Below are positions 1 to 8,976 of a DNA stretch of 64,000 nucleotides, piece by piece (position 1 is the stretch's first letter; each line of letters starts with the position of its first letter). A program made the translations under genes and the position numbers. Source of the stretch: Labedella endophytica (lineage in GTDB: Bacteria; Actinomycetota; Actinomycetes; Actinomycetales; Microbacteriaceae); the NCBI RefSeq assembly GCF_003990045.1, contig NZ_RZGZ01000002.1:1178001-1242000 (forward strand), written 5' to 3'. Under the pieces are notes generated by a model. That model saw nothing but the letters and a program-made list of their open reading frames with translations, searched no databases and was not told the DNA's origin.

Positions 1-1
1 C

Positions 2-865
2 ATCAACGTTCTGACGAACCTCCTCTATTTCGGCGGCGCCTGGTTCTTCGGCGATCGGGCGCTCGCGAGCGCCCGCGAGCGCGCCCTGCTCGAGCACCGC
101 ACCCGAGAGCTCGAACTCGAGCGCTCCCGCACCGCCGCGCAGGCGGTGAGCCTCGAACGCGTGCGGATCGCGCGCGAGCTGCACGATGTCGTCGCACACC
201 ACGTGTCCGTCATGGGCGTGCAGGCGGGCGCCGCGCGCATGGTGATGCAGAGCGATCCAGTGGCTGCTCGCGATGCGCTCAGCAACGTGGAGATCAATGC
301 CCGCAGCGCGATCGACGAGCTCCACGGACTGCTGAAGACCCTGCGCGAGGAGGACGGCCGCGACGCGGATCCCGCCGCGACGAGCGCGTCGACCCTCGGA
401 CTCGAATCCCTACCCACCCTCGTGGACGATTCGACGGCCGCGGGACTTCCGACCACCCTCGACGTCGTCGGGGAGCCCCGCCGCGTTCCCGCCGGAGTCG
501 CCCTCAACCTGTATCGGATCGCACAGGAGTCCCTCACGAACGCACGGAAATACGGGGGCAGCGCGGCCGTCGCCGACGTCCGCGTGCGGTACCTCGACGA
601 TGCCGTCGAGGTCGAAGTCAGCAACACGGGTCGAGCCACGAGCGGGACCCCGAATCCCGGAGGCCTCGGCCATGTGGGCATGCGCGAACGCGCGTCCGCC
701 TCGGGCGGCACGATCGACATCGGCCGTGCGGGCGACGGCCGCTATGTCGTGCGCGCCCGCGTCCCCGCCCCCATGGCACCGCGACCCGCGTCCGAACTGC
801 CCTCGACAGAGGCGCCCCACAGCATCGATTCCCCCGTGGGATCGGGAAGCGGAGACCGATCATGA
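2..865 (+). CDS. Sensor histidine kinase, NarL/DesK type (5' partial)
   Basis: The reading frame is open from the window edge, so the N-terminal membrane sensor is missing; 287 residues remain. The first visible residues look like the end of a last membrane helix (NLLYFGGAWFFGD) followed by a coiled linker rich in Arg and Glu. The HisKA_3 dimerisation box with the phospho-acceptor His is seen as ARELHDVVAHH, then the ATPase N box QESLTNARKYG and the glycine-rich GGLGHVGMRERA. It autophosphorylates and passes phosphate to its partner regulator, whose ATG overlaps this TGA by four bases (ATGA), so the two are co-translated. The signal cannot be told. The C-terminal 35 residues are a low-complexity tail. 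Confidence 0.93.
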   Translation: MNVLTNLLYFGGAWFFGDRALASARERALLEHRTRELELERSRTAAQAVSLERVRIARELHDVVAHHVSVMGVQAGAARMVMQSDPVAARDALSNVEINARSAIDELHGLLKTLREEDGRDADPAATSASTLGLESLPTLVDDSTAAGLPTTLDVVGEPRRVPAGVALNLYRIAQESLTNARKYGGSAAVADVRVRYLDDAVEVEVSNTGRATSGTPNPGGLGHVGMRERASASGGTIDIGRAGDGRYVVRARVPAPMAPRPASELPSTEAPHSIDSPVGSGSGDRS

Positions 866-1539
866 CCACACGTGTATTGCTCGTCGACGACCACGAGATG
901 GTGCGCGCAGGTTTCCGCATCATCCTCGGCGCCCAGTCCGACATCGAGATCGTCGGGGAGGCCGCCTCGGGTTCCGACGCGATCGCCCGCGCCGGCGAGC
1001 TCGATCCCGACGTGATCTGCATGGACGTGCAGATGGCAGGCATGGACGGCCTCGAGGCGACGCGTGTCATCGTCGCCGACCCGGCGCTCCACAGCGCCGT
1101 GCTCATCCTCACGACCTTCGACCGGGACGACTACCTCTTCTCCGCCCTGCAGGCGGGGGCGAGCGGCTTCCTCCTCAAGAACTCGACGCCCGAGCAACTC
1201 GTGGAGGCGGTGCGCGTCGTCGCGTCGGGCGACGCGCTGCTCGCCCCCGCCGTCACGCGCCGCGTCATCGAACGCTTCGGCGCCTCGGCCCCCGAGGCGA
1301 CACAGTCGGGCTCGATCGTGGTCCCCGCGGCGGTGCAGGACCTCACGGAGCGCGAGTTCGAGGTGCTCGGCCTCGTCGCCGAGGGCCTTTCGAACGCGGA
1401 GATCGCCTCGCGCCTGTACGTCGGCGAGGCGACCGTGAAGAGCCACGTCTCGAAGGTGCTGCAGAAGCTCTCCCTCCGCGACCGCATCCAGGCCGTCGTC
1501 TACGCGTACGAGAACGGGATCGCCGTCCCGGGCGAGTGA
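862..1539 (+). CDS. LuxR-family response regulator, partner of the upstream kinase
   Basis: 225 residues with a receiver domain (acidic pair DD at 9-10, phospho-acceptor D55 in CMDVQM, conserved Lys in FLLKNS) followed by a NarL/FixJ-type helix-turn-helix (LTEREFEVLGLVAEGLSNAEIA... TVKSHVSKVLQKL). It is a DNA-binding output protein activated by the kinase encoded just before it. The start overlaps the kinase stop. The nearby NatAB-like ABC exporter at 2146-4172 is a plausible target because such kinase/regulator pairs are often next to the exporter they control; direct repeats and palindromes lie before that exporter. This last link is inference. Confidence 0.95.
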   Translation: MTTRVLLVDDHEMVRAGFRIILGAQSDIEIVGEAASGSDAIARAGELDPDVICMDVQMAGMDGLEATRVIVADPALHSAVLILTTFDRDDYLFSALQAGASGFLLKNSTPEQLVEAVRVVASGDALLAPAVTRRVIERFGASAPEATQSGSIVVPAAVQDLTEREFEVLGLVAEGLSNAEIASRLYVGEATVKSHVSKVLQKLSLRDRIQAVVYAYENGIAVPGE

Positions 1540-1642
1540 GGCGTTGGCGTCATTCGGTTGCGTTCGCTGACGAAGAGGCGGTTCTGCCAGGAGAATCGTC
1601 CGTTCACCCACCGACTGCGCCGGCGTCTACCGCGGGGAGCGT

Positions 1643-1984
1643 CTAGCGGAGCTCCGCCGGGAGGTCGTCGCGCGCGACGGGCGGGGCGGCCACGAGGAGG
1701 GACGCGGGGATCTCGGCCGTCTCGTACGGACCCTTGCCGTCGGGACGGTACTGCGGCTCGTCGAAGGCGACCTTCCAGACCTGGCCCTTGAGCCGGGGGA
1801 TGCCGACGACGCCACTCGGGCGCGAGTCGCCGAGCGACACGATCACGCCGGTGGGCTCACCTTCCCAATGGTCGTGCGTGCCCTCGGAGCCCTCGACGAC
1901 GTGCACCTGCACGCCCACGCCGAGCAGGCCGCTCGCTGCGGCCGCCGCCTGATCGATCGGGTCGTTCTGATTCCGTCTCCACAC
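1643..1984 (-). CDS. Small protein of unknown function
   Basis: 113 residues, not recognised. It is soluble, with no signal peptide or membrane helix; the middle has a beta-rich segment (GVGVQVHVVEGSEG, TGVIVSLGDS) and the tail is acidic/proline rich. I chose the GTG at 1984 because a GGGAGG Shine-Dalgarno lies nine bases before it; the in-frame ATG three codons earlier (1993) would sit directly on that site. It is convergent with the response regulator and divergent from the ABC exporter operon. Nothing indicates its role. Confidence 0.7.
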   Translation of the reverse strand: MWRRNQNDPIDQAAAAASGLLGVGVQVHVVEGSEGTHDHWEGEPTGVIVSLGDSRPSGVVGIPRLKGQVWKVAFDEPQYRPDGKGPYETAEIPASLLVAAPPVARDDLPAELR

Positions 1985-2052
1985 GAGAAGCATCCTCCCA
2001 CGCGCAGCCGATGAGAACGAGGGGACGACCGAGGTGGAACGCCCCGCTCCCC

Positions 2053-2127
2053 CGTGCGGCGGACGCGACATACCCGCCGTGCGGCGGATGACCGACATCC
2101 GCTTGCGACCGTACCGTTGGACCAACG
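2053..2127 (+). promoter_or_regulatory. Candidate control region of the ABC exporter
   Basis: Before the ATPase gene lie two 12-base direct repeats CCGTGCGGCGGA (2053-2064 and 2078-2089), a 7-base inverted repeat GCGGATG-ACCGA-CATCCGC (2085-2103) and a perfect palindrome CGTTGG-A-CCAACG (2115-2127) that begins inside a possible -10 (TACCGT, 2112-2117). Regulator identity is unknown; the NarL-type regulator upstream is one candidate. Confidence 0.4.
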
Positions 2128-2145
2128 ATCAGGAAGGCGCACCAG

Positions 2146-3030
2146 ATGCTCACACTCACGGAGGTGACCAAGACGTACGGCGAGCGCCGTGCGCTCGACG
2201 CGGTCTCGTTCGACGTCGCACCGGGGCGCATGACGGGCTTCGTCGGCGGCAACGGCGCCGGGAAGACCACCGCCATGCGTATCATCCTCGGCGTCCTCTC
2301 CTCGAACTCCGGCACGGTGACGCTCGACGGGAAGCCGCTCACGCCCGAGTCGCGCCGCCGCTTCGGGTACATGCCGGAGGAACGCGGCCTGTACCCGAAG
2401 ATGAAGGTCGAGGAGCAGCTCGTCTACCTCGCCAGACTGCACGGCTTCACCACGGGGGCCGCGCAGAAGAACGCCGAGAAGCTGCTCGACCGGCTCGGAC
2501 TCGGCGAGCGTCGAGGCGACCTCGTCGAGAGCCTCTCGCTCGGCAACCAGCAGCGCGCGCAGATCGCCGCGGCCCTCGTGCACGAGCCCGACGTGCTCGT
2601 GCTCGACGAGCCCTTCTCCGGCCTCGACCCGATGGCCGTCGACACCGTCGTCGGCGTGCTCGGCGACTACGCGGCGTCGGGCATCCCCGTCCTGTTCTCG
2701 AGCCACCAGCTCGACATCGTCGAGCGCCTCTGCGATGACCTCGTGATCATCGCCGGCGGCACGATCCGCGCGAACGGGCCGCGCGACGCGCTCCGCGATG
2801 CACATGCGGCCAAGCGGTACGAACTGCACCTGGGCGGGGACGCCGGTTGGGTTCGCGACGTGCCCGGCGTCACCGTCGTCGACTTCCACGGGGGCGACGC
2901 CGTCTTCGACGTCGACTCCGAGGACACCGCTCAGGTCGTCCTGCGGGAGGCCGTCGCGCGCGGCACCGTCACCTCGTACACGCGGCAGCGGCCCTCGCTC
3001 GCCCAGATCTTCAAGGAGGTCGTCGCATGA
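2146..3030 (+). CDS. ABC transporter ATP-binding protein, NatA-like
   Basis: 294 residues. Walker A is GGNGAGKT (residues 34-41), the signature is LSLGNQQRAQ, Walker B is VLVLDEPFSGLDP, and the H-loop His is in FSSHQLD. The last 70 residues match the accessory domain found at the end of Na+/drug-type exporter ATPases (DUF4162-like). LSLGN instead of LSGGQ is usual in this subfamily. It energises the membrane subunit that follows, whose ATG overlaps this TGA. The start has AGGAAGG nine bases before the ATG. Substrate unknown; sodium, drugs or lipid-like compounds are typical of the family. Confidence 0.92.
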   Translation: MLTLTEVTKTYGERRALDAVSFDVAPGRMTGFVGGNGAGKTTAMRIILGVLSSNSGTVTLDGKPLTPESRRRFGYMPEERGLYPKMKVEEQLVYLARLHGFTTGAAQKNAEKLLDRLGLGERRGDLVESLSLGNQQRAQIAAALVHEPDVLVLDEPFSGLDPMAVDTVVGVLGDYAASGIPVLFSSHQLDIVERLCDDLVIIAGGTIRANGPRDALRDAHAAKRYELHLGGDAGWVRDVPGVTVVDFHGGDAVFDVDSEDTAQVVLREAVARGTVTSYTRQRPSLAQIFKEVVA

Positions 3031-4172
3031 GCGCGACGAACAGCGCCGGCACCACCGGCCGCACGCCGGCCCCGCACACGAGCACAGCCCCCTCGACGCC
3101 GAGCTTCGCTCAGAGTTCCTGGCTCGTCGCGGAGCGGGAGGTGCGGATGAAGCTGCGCAGCAAGGCGTTCCTCATCTCCACCGGCATCCTCATGGTGGTC
3201 GTCCTCGGGTCGATCCTGCTCGGCGGGTTCCTCGGCGGGAACACCGAGTCGACGACGGTCGCTGTCACGAGCGACACCGCCGCGGCCGTCCAGGGGCAGA
3301 CCGGCATCGAGGCGACCGAGGTCGCCACCGCTGAGGAGGCCGAGCAGCTCGTGCGCGATGGCGACGTCACCGCGGCGATCCTGCCGGACGATTCCACGCC
3401 GCTCGGCATCGTCGTCGTGGCCGATTCCGAGACGCCGTCCGGCCTCCTGCAGCAGTTGAGCATCACGCCGCCGGTCACCCTGCTCGACGGCGACGCGCAG
3501 AATCCGTTCCTCGCCTACCTCGTGGCGATTGCGTTCGGCGTCGTGTTCTTCGCCTCCGCGATGACCTTCGGCTCGACGATCGCTCAGTCCGTCGTGGAGG
3601 AGAAGCAGACCCGCGTCGTCGAGATCCTCATGTCGGCGGTGCCGGTGCAGGCGCTGCTCGCCGGGAAGGTCGTCGGGAACTCGATCCTCGCGTTCGGTCA
3701 GATCGCGATGATCGCGGCGCTCGCGATCATCGGCCTCACCATCACGGGACAGAGCGATCTCCTGTCGCTGCTCGGCGCCCCCGTGCTCTGGTTCGTCGTG
3801 TTCTTCGTGCTCGGATTCGTGTTGCTCGCCGCGCTCTTCGCGGCGACCGGCTCGATGGTGTCCCGCGTCGAGGACATCGGTTCGACGACGACACCCGTGA
3901 CGATGCTCGTGATGATCCCGTACTTCCTCGTGATCTTCTTCTACGACAACCCGGTCGTGCTCGGCATCATGTCGTACGTGCCGTTCTCGGCTCCGGTCGG
4001 CATGCCCGTGCGCCTGTTCCTCGGCGACGCGCAGTGGTGGGAGCCGCTCCTGTCGCTCGTGATCCTCGCGATCACGGCGCTCGGCACGATCGTGCTCGGC
4101 TCGAAGATCTACGAGAACTCGCTGCTCAAGCTCGGCGGCACCGTGAAGTGGCGGGACGCCCTCTCCCGCTGA
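3027..4172 (+). CDS. ABC exporter permease, NatB/YhaP-like
   Basis: 381 residues of the ABC-2 type 3 family: a hydrophilic leader of about 35 residues, one membrane helix (KAFLISTGILMVVVLGSILL), a large extracytoplasmic loop of about 130 residues rich in Thr and Glu, and then five or six more helices. The ATGA overlap with the ATPase gene shows translational coupling. The two subunits would form a homodimeric exporter. A 34-base-arm hairpin follows the stop codon directly. Confidence 0.9.
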   Translation: MSATNSAGTTGRTPAPHTSTAPSTPSFAQSSWLVAEREVRMKLRSKAFLISTGILMVVVLGSILLGGFLGGNTESTTVAVTSDTAAAVQGQTGIEATEVATAEEAEQLVRDGDVTAAILPDDSTPLGIVVVADSETPSGLLQQLSITPPVTLLDGDAQNPFLAYLVAIAFGVVFFASAMTFGSTIAQSVVEEKQTRVVEILMSAVPVQALLAGKVVGNSILAFGQIAMIAALAIIGLTITGQSDLLSLLGAPVLWFVVFFVLGFVLLAALFAATGSMVSRVEDIGSTTTPVTMLVMIPYFLVIFFYDNPVVLGIMSYVPFSAPVGMPVRLFLGDAQWWEPLLSLVILAITALGTIVLGSKIYENSLLKLGGTVKWRDALSR

Positions 4173-4249
4173 CCCCCTCTCCCCCCTAAAAACTTCGTAT
4201 GTGCTCGAATTTTCAAGCACATACGAAGTTTTCAGGGGGGAGAGAGGGT
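4172..4249. terminator. Long near-perfect hairpin, possible terminator that also holds the next gene's ribosome-binding site
   Basis: Arms 4172-4205 and 4216-4249 pair over 34 bases with two mismatches and a 10-base loop (CGAATTTTCA). It begins on the last base of the permease stop codon. The right arm ends in AGAGAGGG, which is the only Shine-Dalgarno-like sequence before the aldolase ATG at 4256. It could stop exporter transcription, but read-through RNA would also hide the aldolase start. Confidence 0.75.
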
Positions 4250-4255
4250 GGTTGG

Positions 4256-5341
4256 ATGGAGGGTGTGACCTCCGTGCTGCACGACCCCCGCTTCCGCGCC
4301 TTCGCCTCCGACAACTACGCGGGCATCCACCCCGAGATCCTCGAGGCGATCGCCACGGCGAACGGCGGCCACCAGATCGCCTACGGCGAGGACGCGTACA
4401 CGGAGCGGCTCCAGGCCGTCATCCGCGAACACCTCGGCGAGCAGGCGGAGGCCTTCCCCGTCTTCAACGGAACCGGCGCCAACGTGACGGGCCTCCAGTC
4501 GATGCTCCCCCGCTGGGGCGCCGTCGTCGCGGCATCGACCGCGCACATCAACACCGACGAGAACGGCGCACCGGAGCGCATCGGCGGCATCAAGATCCTC
4601 ACCGTGGACACCCCGGACGGGAAGCTGACCCCCGCGCTCGTCGACCAGCAGGCGTGGGGCTGGGGCGACGAGCACCGCGCCCAGCCGCTCGTCGTCTCGA
4701 TCACGCAGTCCACCGAGCTCGGCACGGTCTACACGCCGGACGAGATCCGCACCCTCGCCGATCACGCCCACGAGAGGGGCATGCGACTGCACATGGACGG
4801 CGCCCGGCTGTCGAACGCGGCAGCGGCCCTCGACGTGCCCCTCCGGGCGATCACGACGGATGCCGGAGTGGACGTCGTGTCCTTCGGCGGCACGAAGAAC
4901 GGGCTCCTCCTCGGCGAACTCATCGTGGTGCTCGACCCGGCCGCGTCCGACGGGCTCGTCTACCTGCGCAAGGTCAACATGCAGCTCGCCTCGAAGATGC
5001 GGTTCCTCTCCGCCCAGTTCATCGAGCTGCTCAGCAACGACCTCTGGCGCCGCTCCGCCGCCCACGCCAACGCCATGGCGGCCCGGCTCCGTGCCGGTCT
5101 CGAGGCCTCGATCGCCGACGGCTCGGCCCCCGGCCTGGCCTTCACGCAGGCGACGAACGCGAACGCCGTCTTCGCAATCGTGCCGCCCGCCGCGGCCTCA
5201 CGCCTTCACGAGGCGTTCCGCTTCTACGACTGGAACGTCGCGACGGGCGAGGTCCGCTGGATGTGCTCGTGGGACACGACGGAGGCCGATGTCGACGCGT
5301 TCATCGAGGGCATCCGCGCGGAGCTCACCGCGTCTGCGTAG
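4256..5341 (+). CDS. ltaE: Low-specificity L-threonine aldolase
   Basis: 361 residues of the PLP-dependent beta-eliminating lyase family. It cleaves L-threonine and allo-threonine to glycine and acetaldehyde in the cytosol. Seen are SDNYAG near the N-terminus, the substrate/cofactor stretch PVFNGTGAN, HMDGARLSNAA with the Asp that binds the pyridine nitrogen, and the Schiff-base Lys in FGGTKNGLL. ATG at 4256 was chosen with GAGGG seven bases before; GTG codons at 4265 or 4274 are possible alternatives. Upstream is the large hairpin; downstream the 3' end overlaps the convergent membrane-protein gene by 17 bases. Confidence 0.92.
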   Translation: MEGVTSVLHDPRFRAFASDNYAGIHPEILEAIATANGGHQIAYGEDAYTERLQAVIREHLGEQAEAFPVFNGTGANVTGLQSMLPRWGAVVAASTAHINTDENGAPERIGGIKILTVDTPDGKLTPALVDQQAWGWGDEHRAQPLVVSITQSTELGTVYTPDEIRTLADHAHERGMRLHMDGARLSNAAAALDVPLRAITTDAGVDVVSFGGTKNGLLLGELIVVLDPAASDGLVYLRKVNMQLASKMRFLSAQFIELLSNDLWRRSAAHANAMAARLRAGLEASIADGSAPGLAFTQATNANAVFAIVPPAAASRLHEAFRFYDWNVATGEVRWMCSWDTTEADVDAFIEGIRAELTASA

Positions 5342-5927
5342 ACCGCTTCCCGCTGCCGGCGCCTGCACCGGGACCGCCCGACGGGCGCGGATCGGTGTCC
5401 ACCGCCGGCCGCACCCCCGCGCGGACGAGTCCCGTGGAGACGCTCCGGGCGAGTCGCATCGCCCCCGCGTAGGCGCTCAGGCGCGCCACGAGCAGGGTCG
5501 CGACGAGGGCCGGATGCACCACGTCGGCGGGGATTACGACGAACGAGATCGCGAAGATCACGAGCCCCCCGGCGAGCGCGCCGGCGTAGAGCCCGAGCGC
5601 GCGGCCGCGCGGCCTGACGAGGAGGACGACGACGTCGATCGCCACGGCGGGCAGCACGAGAGCCGGAACGAGCAGGAAACCGAGCGCGGAGAACGGCATC
5701 GCGATGAGCGCTGCGAGGAACGCGGTGAGCGTCGCGGCCCAGGGCAGTCGCGTCCATCGCAGCGCGATCATCGGGCCGAGGATGTGGATCGAGGCGACGA
5801 CCGCGTAGACCGGCGCGCTGAGAGCCGCGAGCCACGTCGTGACCGGGCCCGCCAGAACGAGGGCGATGGCCGACGCAGCCGCGATCGCGGCACACTGGAG
5901 GAGGCTCCTCGTGGAGTAGCTCGACAT
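5325..5927 (-). CDS. Small integral membrane protein, possibly an ECF-type S component
   Basis: 200 residues with about six hydrophobic helices, short polar loops and a disordered Gly/Arg/Thr tail. The pattern (two small-residue-rich helices, then SAPVYAVVASIHILGPMIALR, and long Ala/Val/Leu helices) resembles membrane S components of vitamin or metal ECF importers, but there is no ATPase or T component nearby, so this is a weak suggestion. ATG 5927 has GAGGGGACAGG directly before it; the longer frame upstream has no initiation site. The end overlaps the aldolase gene convergently. Confidence 0.7.
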   Translation of the reverse strand: MSSYSTRSLLQCAAIAAASAIALVLAGPVTTWLAALSAPVYAVVASIHILGPMIALRWTRLPWAATLTAFLAALIAMPFSALGFLLVPALVLPAVAIDVVVLLVRPRGRALGLYAGALAGGLVIFAISFVVIPADVVHPALVATLLVARLSAYAGAMRLARSVSTGLVRAGVRPAVDTDPRPSGGPGAGAGSGKRSTQTR

Positions 5928-6289
5928 CCTGTCCCCTCGCTCGACCGGACGTATCACGTCGCGTCCGCTCGACAGCGTAGTCCTCGGGCCGCTAATGAGG
6001 CGGCGATGCCGACACGGAGCGACGCGACTGTCGCGATGCGCGTCCGAGCGAGGGCCTAGCCCGCTCGGACGGCATCGGACGATGAACAGCCGTCCATCGA
6101 TTCGGGTTCTCCGGCGGCGTTCTGGTGGTGGCCGGGCGCCGTTCGGGTTCGGCGCGGCCACAACCCAGCCTAGGGAGCATCCGAACGGCGTCCGGTCTTG
6201 TCACCCGGCGACGTCATCCGCCCGAAGGAGGGTCGGAAGGTCGATCCGGGTGATGGCTCGGCGACGAGATGTCCCGCCGCTGACCCGAG
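5928..6289. other. Gene-free region of 362 bases
   Basis: No convincing coding sequence. It holds a strong hairpin at 6128-6161 behind the LuxR regulator gene and, on the minus strand, two -10-like hexamers: TACGCT (5974-5979), about 47 bases before the membrane-protein start, and TAGGCT (6168-6173). Confidence 0.6.
6128..6161 (-). terminator. GC-rich hairpin downstream of the LuxR-family regulator
   Basis: Arms GTGGCC+GCGCCG and CGGCGC+GGCCAC pair perfectly around an 8-base loop, with a 2-base bulge. It lies 130 bases after the regulator's stop codon and has no U-run, so it may be a transcript end or an RNA-stabilising structure. Confidence 0.5.
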
Positions 6290-8899
6290 TCAGAGCAGAT
6301 CGTTCTCGAAAGCGACGCGAGCGGCGTCCGTCCGGTTGTCGACGCCGAGCTTGCGGTAGATGCGCGCCCGCTGCGTCTTCACCGTATTGGTCGACACCCC
6401 CGACGCCGCCGCGACCTGAGGGATCGTGGACCCGGCGACGAGCTCCGCGAGGACCTCGCGCTCCCGCCCGGTGAGCCGCTCCACAGGGGAACGGCCCGTG
6501 AAGACGATCGGCATCCGCTCAACACTCGTGCGGACGGATTCTGTCGCGACGACCGGCCCCACCAGGTCGAGGAGCACGGTGCGCTCCGTCGCGGTGAGGA
6601 GCATCCACGGCGTCGCGAGGCCCGCGGCGGACAGCTCCGAGATCGCTGCGCTCGTCGCGCGGCCGGCCGCCTCCTCTTGGGCGAGCGCGAGACAGGACGC
6701 GGCGCGCACGAGGAGGAGCGACCCTCGCACCCGGGGCCCGGCCGATCGCTCGAGCGCGGGACCGGTGCGGGAGACCGCCGACATCGGCTCACCGCCGCGC
6801 AACGCGATCACCGCCTCGGTGAGCGCTACCAGCGGCCCCCCTCGCGAGATGTGCTTCGCCACGCTCGCGGCCACCCCCGGCGGGCGCACCGCCACAGCCA
6901 GGAGGGCGCGGAGCACGACGACGACGTCCCGGGCCGCGGCCGCCTGCCGGGGTGGCGAGTCCGCATCGAGCACGGTCTCGAGGATCCGCAGGGCGGCATC
7001 CGTCCGCCCCTCGCCCACCTCCGCGATGGCGCGCACGGCGAGGTCCGCCGGCCAATACTCGCCAGCCCCCATCGGGTGATCGAGCGTCTCGAGGAGATCC
7101 CGTGCTCGCGCGAACTCTCCGGATTCGATCGCCGAGAGCGCCTCGGCGGTGCGCTCCCAGACCGCGTAGAAGGGGGCGTCGCGTCGAGCGTGGCTGACGG
7201 CCTCCTCGAGGGTCGCACGCGCGTCGATCATCGACGCGGCGGTGGCCTGCACCGCGGCGACGACGGCGAGAGCCGGACGGATGCCCCGATCCTCCGCCAC
7301 GTCGTCGGGCACGGGCACCGCGAGCATGCGCTGGGCGGCCCCGATCGCGGCTTCGGTCTCCCCCGCGAAGAACAGTGTGTGCGCGACCTGCCACAGCAGA
7401 TGGCGACTGAGGCTGCTCAACCGGTCCTGCTCCTCGAGCGTCAGCCGATCGAACCGATCGAGGAAGTCGCGGGCGAGGGGAACGGCCCGGTCGAACTTCC
7501 CCTGCATCCGCATCGTCGCGCTGCGGACTCCCACCATGATCGCCCGGTCGTCGGGCGACGCCGTCGTTTCGGTCGCGCGGGCGAGCTGCTCCGCGAGACC
7601 GAAGTGCACGATCGCCGCAGCGCGGCCCCGGGATGATTGGGAGTGGAGTATGGCGATGAAGAGCACGAGGAGCGGGTGACGCCGCAGGCGTGCGAGAGGG
7701 ACGCGCCGGAGCCGCCGGAGCAGACCGGGGGTGTCGTCCCTCACCATCTGGAGGAACGACCGCTTGGCTATCGCCACGGCGAGGTCGAAATCGCCTGCAT
7801 CGAGCGCGAGTCCGAACGCCGTGAGCGCATCACCGCGGACGGCGAAGACGTGTGCGAGGCCGGCCGCGAGGCGGCGTTGCGCGGGGGCACCGGCCGAGCG
7901 GACGGACACCGCCGCGGCGTCAGCGATGACCGGGGCGAACCGGAACACGGACGTCGGAGCCGCGCCCTCCCACCATCCGAGTCCGTGGTCCCCCGCCGCG
8001 TCGAGCACGGCCGCCGCTTCGGACGGTGACGCACCGAGCAGACGGGCGGCCTCGTCGCGGGTCGCGGACCGGAGCGTCGCGACGAGATACGGCTCGGCGC
8101 CATCCCTCGGTGGAATCGACGCAGCGGTCGCCGATGCGGAACGCGAACTCCCGACGACGCACTCCTCCGCATCGAGGGCCCACGGCGCGAGCAGATCGTC
8201 CGCGTGCTGCGACACGTCGGTCCCGTGCGCCACGAGCCGTCGCACGAGACCGGCTATGCCCCGGGTCCGTCTCAACACGTCATCGGGCTCGACCCGGAAC
8301 CGCGTGGGCGTGACCGCGACGAGCGCCGCGACCTCGGCGGCATCGAGGAGGAGGTCGTCGCTCGTGATCCGTGTCTCGTCCACGTCGGACGCTATCCGGG
8401 TCGGTCTGAATCGTCGGCGACGGTCGGCGACGATCACGCGCGACCCGGTCGAGTACCGGGCGACGGCGACGAGGTCGGGCCCGATCGCGTCCAGATCGAG
8501 CAGGTGGGCGTCGTCGATGACGAAGACGACGGGGAAGGACAGGCTCCGCGCGAACCGGAGGACGGCCGCGTCGACGGTTCCCTCGTGGAGTTCGCCGTCC
8601 ACCGTGAGAGCGGCGCCACGCAGGACTGCGCTCCGCGGATCGGCCACCGCCTCGGCGACCATGCGGAACACCGTGCGCCAGAACGCGACCCGGCCCCCGG
8701 CCGCGGTCGAGCCGTCGATCCACACGCCGGCGGCGTTCCTCGACGTCACCCACATCGACAGCAGAGCGGTCTTGCCGAATCCGGCACCCGCGCTGATCGT
8801 CGTGATCATGTTCGCGTCGTCGAGCCGCGCCTCGAGGGCCTCGCGGCGGATGAGGTGCGCGGCGCGCCGAGGTGCACCGAAGAACACCCCACCGCTCAT
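6290..8899 (-). CDS. Large ATP-binding LuxR-family regulator (LAL/MalT type)
   Basis: 869 residues. Walker A GAGFGKT lies at residues 38-44 and a Walker B-like VVFVIDDAH near 115. Then come several hundred alanine-rich helical residues typical of the TPR-like sensor region of STAND regulators, and a C-terminal LuxR helix-turn-helix (LTGREREVLAELVAGS ... NTVKTQRARIYRKLGV). Such proteins bind ATP and an inducer, oligomerise and activate transcription. ATG 8899 has GGAGAGG five bases before it; a GTG ten codons earlier (8929) lacks a site. The inducer and targets are unknown; neighbours are not obviously linked. Confidence 0.9.
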   Translation of the reverse strand: MSGGVFFGAPRRAAHLIRREALEARLDDANMITTISAGAGFGKTALLSMWVTSRNAAGVWIDGSTAAGGRVAFWRTVFRMVAEAVADPRSAVLRGAALTVDGELHEGTVDAAVLRFARSLSFPVVFVIDDAHLLDLDAIGPDLVAVARYSTGSRVIVADRRRRFRPTRIASDVDETRITSDDLLLDAAEVAALVAVTPTRFRVEPDDVLRRTRGIAGLVRRLVAHGTDVSQHADDLLAPWALDAEECVVGSSRSASATAASIPPRDGAEPYLVATLRSATRDEAARLLGASPSEAAAVLDAAGDHGLGWWEGAAPTSVFRFAPVIADAAAVSVRSAGAPAQRRLAAGLAHVFAVRGDALTAFGLALDAGDFDLAVAIAKRSFLQMVRDDTPGLLRRLRRVPLARLRRHPLLVLFIAILHSQSSRGRAAAIVHFGLAEQLARATETTASPDDRAIMVGVRSATMRMQGKFDRAVPLARDFLDRFDRLTLEEQDRLSSLSRHLLWQVAHTLFFAGETEAAIGAAQRMLAVPVPDDVAEDRGIRPALAVVAAVQATAASMIDARATLEEAVSHARRDAPFYAVWERTAEALSAIESGEFARARDLLETLDHPMGAGEYWPADLAVRAIAEVGEGRTDAALRILETVLDADSPPRQAAAARDVVVVLRALLAVAVRPPGVAASVAKHISRGGPLVALTEAVIALRGGEPMSAVSRTGPALERSAGPRVRGSLLLVRAASCLALAQEEAAGRATSAAISELSAAGLATPWMLLTATERTVLLDLVGPVVATESVRTSVERMPIVFTGRSPVERLTGREREVLAELVAGSTIPQVAAASGVSTNTVKTQRARIYRKLGVDNRTDAARVAFENDLL

Positions 8900-8976
8900 G
8901 GCATCCTCTCCCGGTCCCGGACCGGTCACAGGCTACCGGGTCCGCGACTCACGGCAGCGGCCCGGATGCGCGCCGG

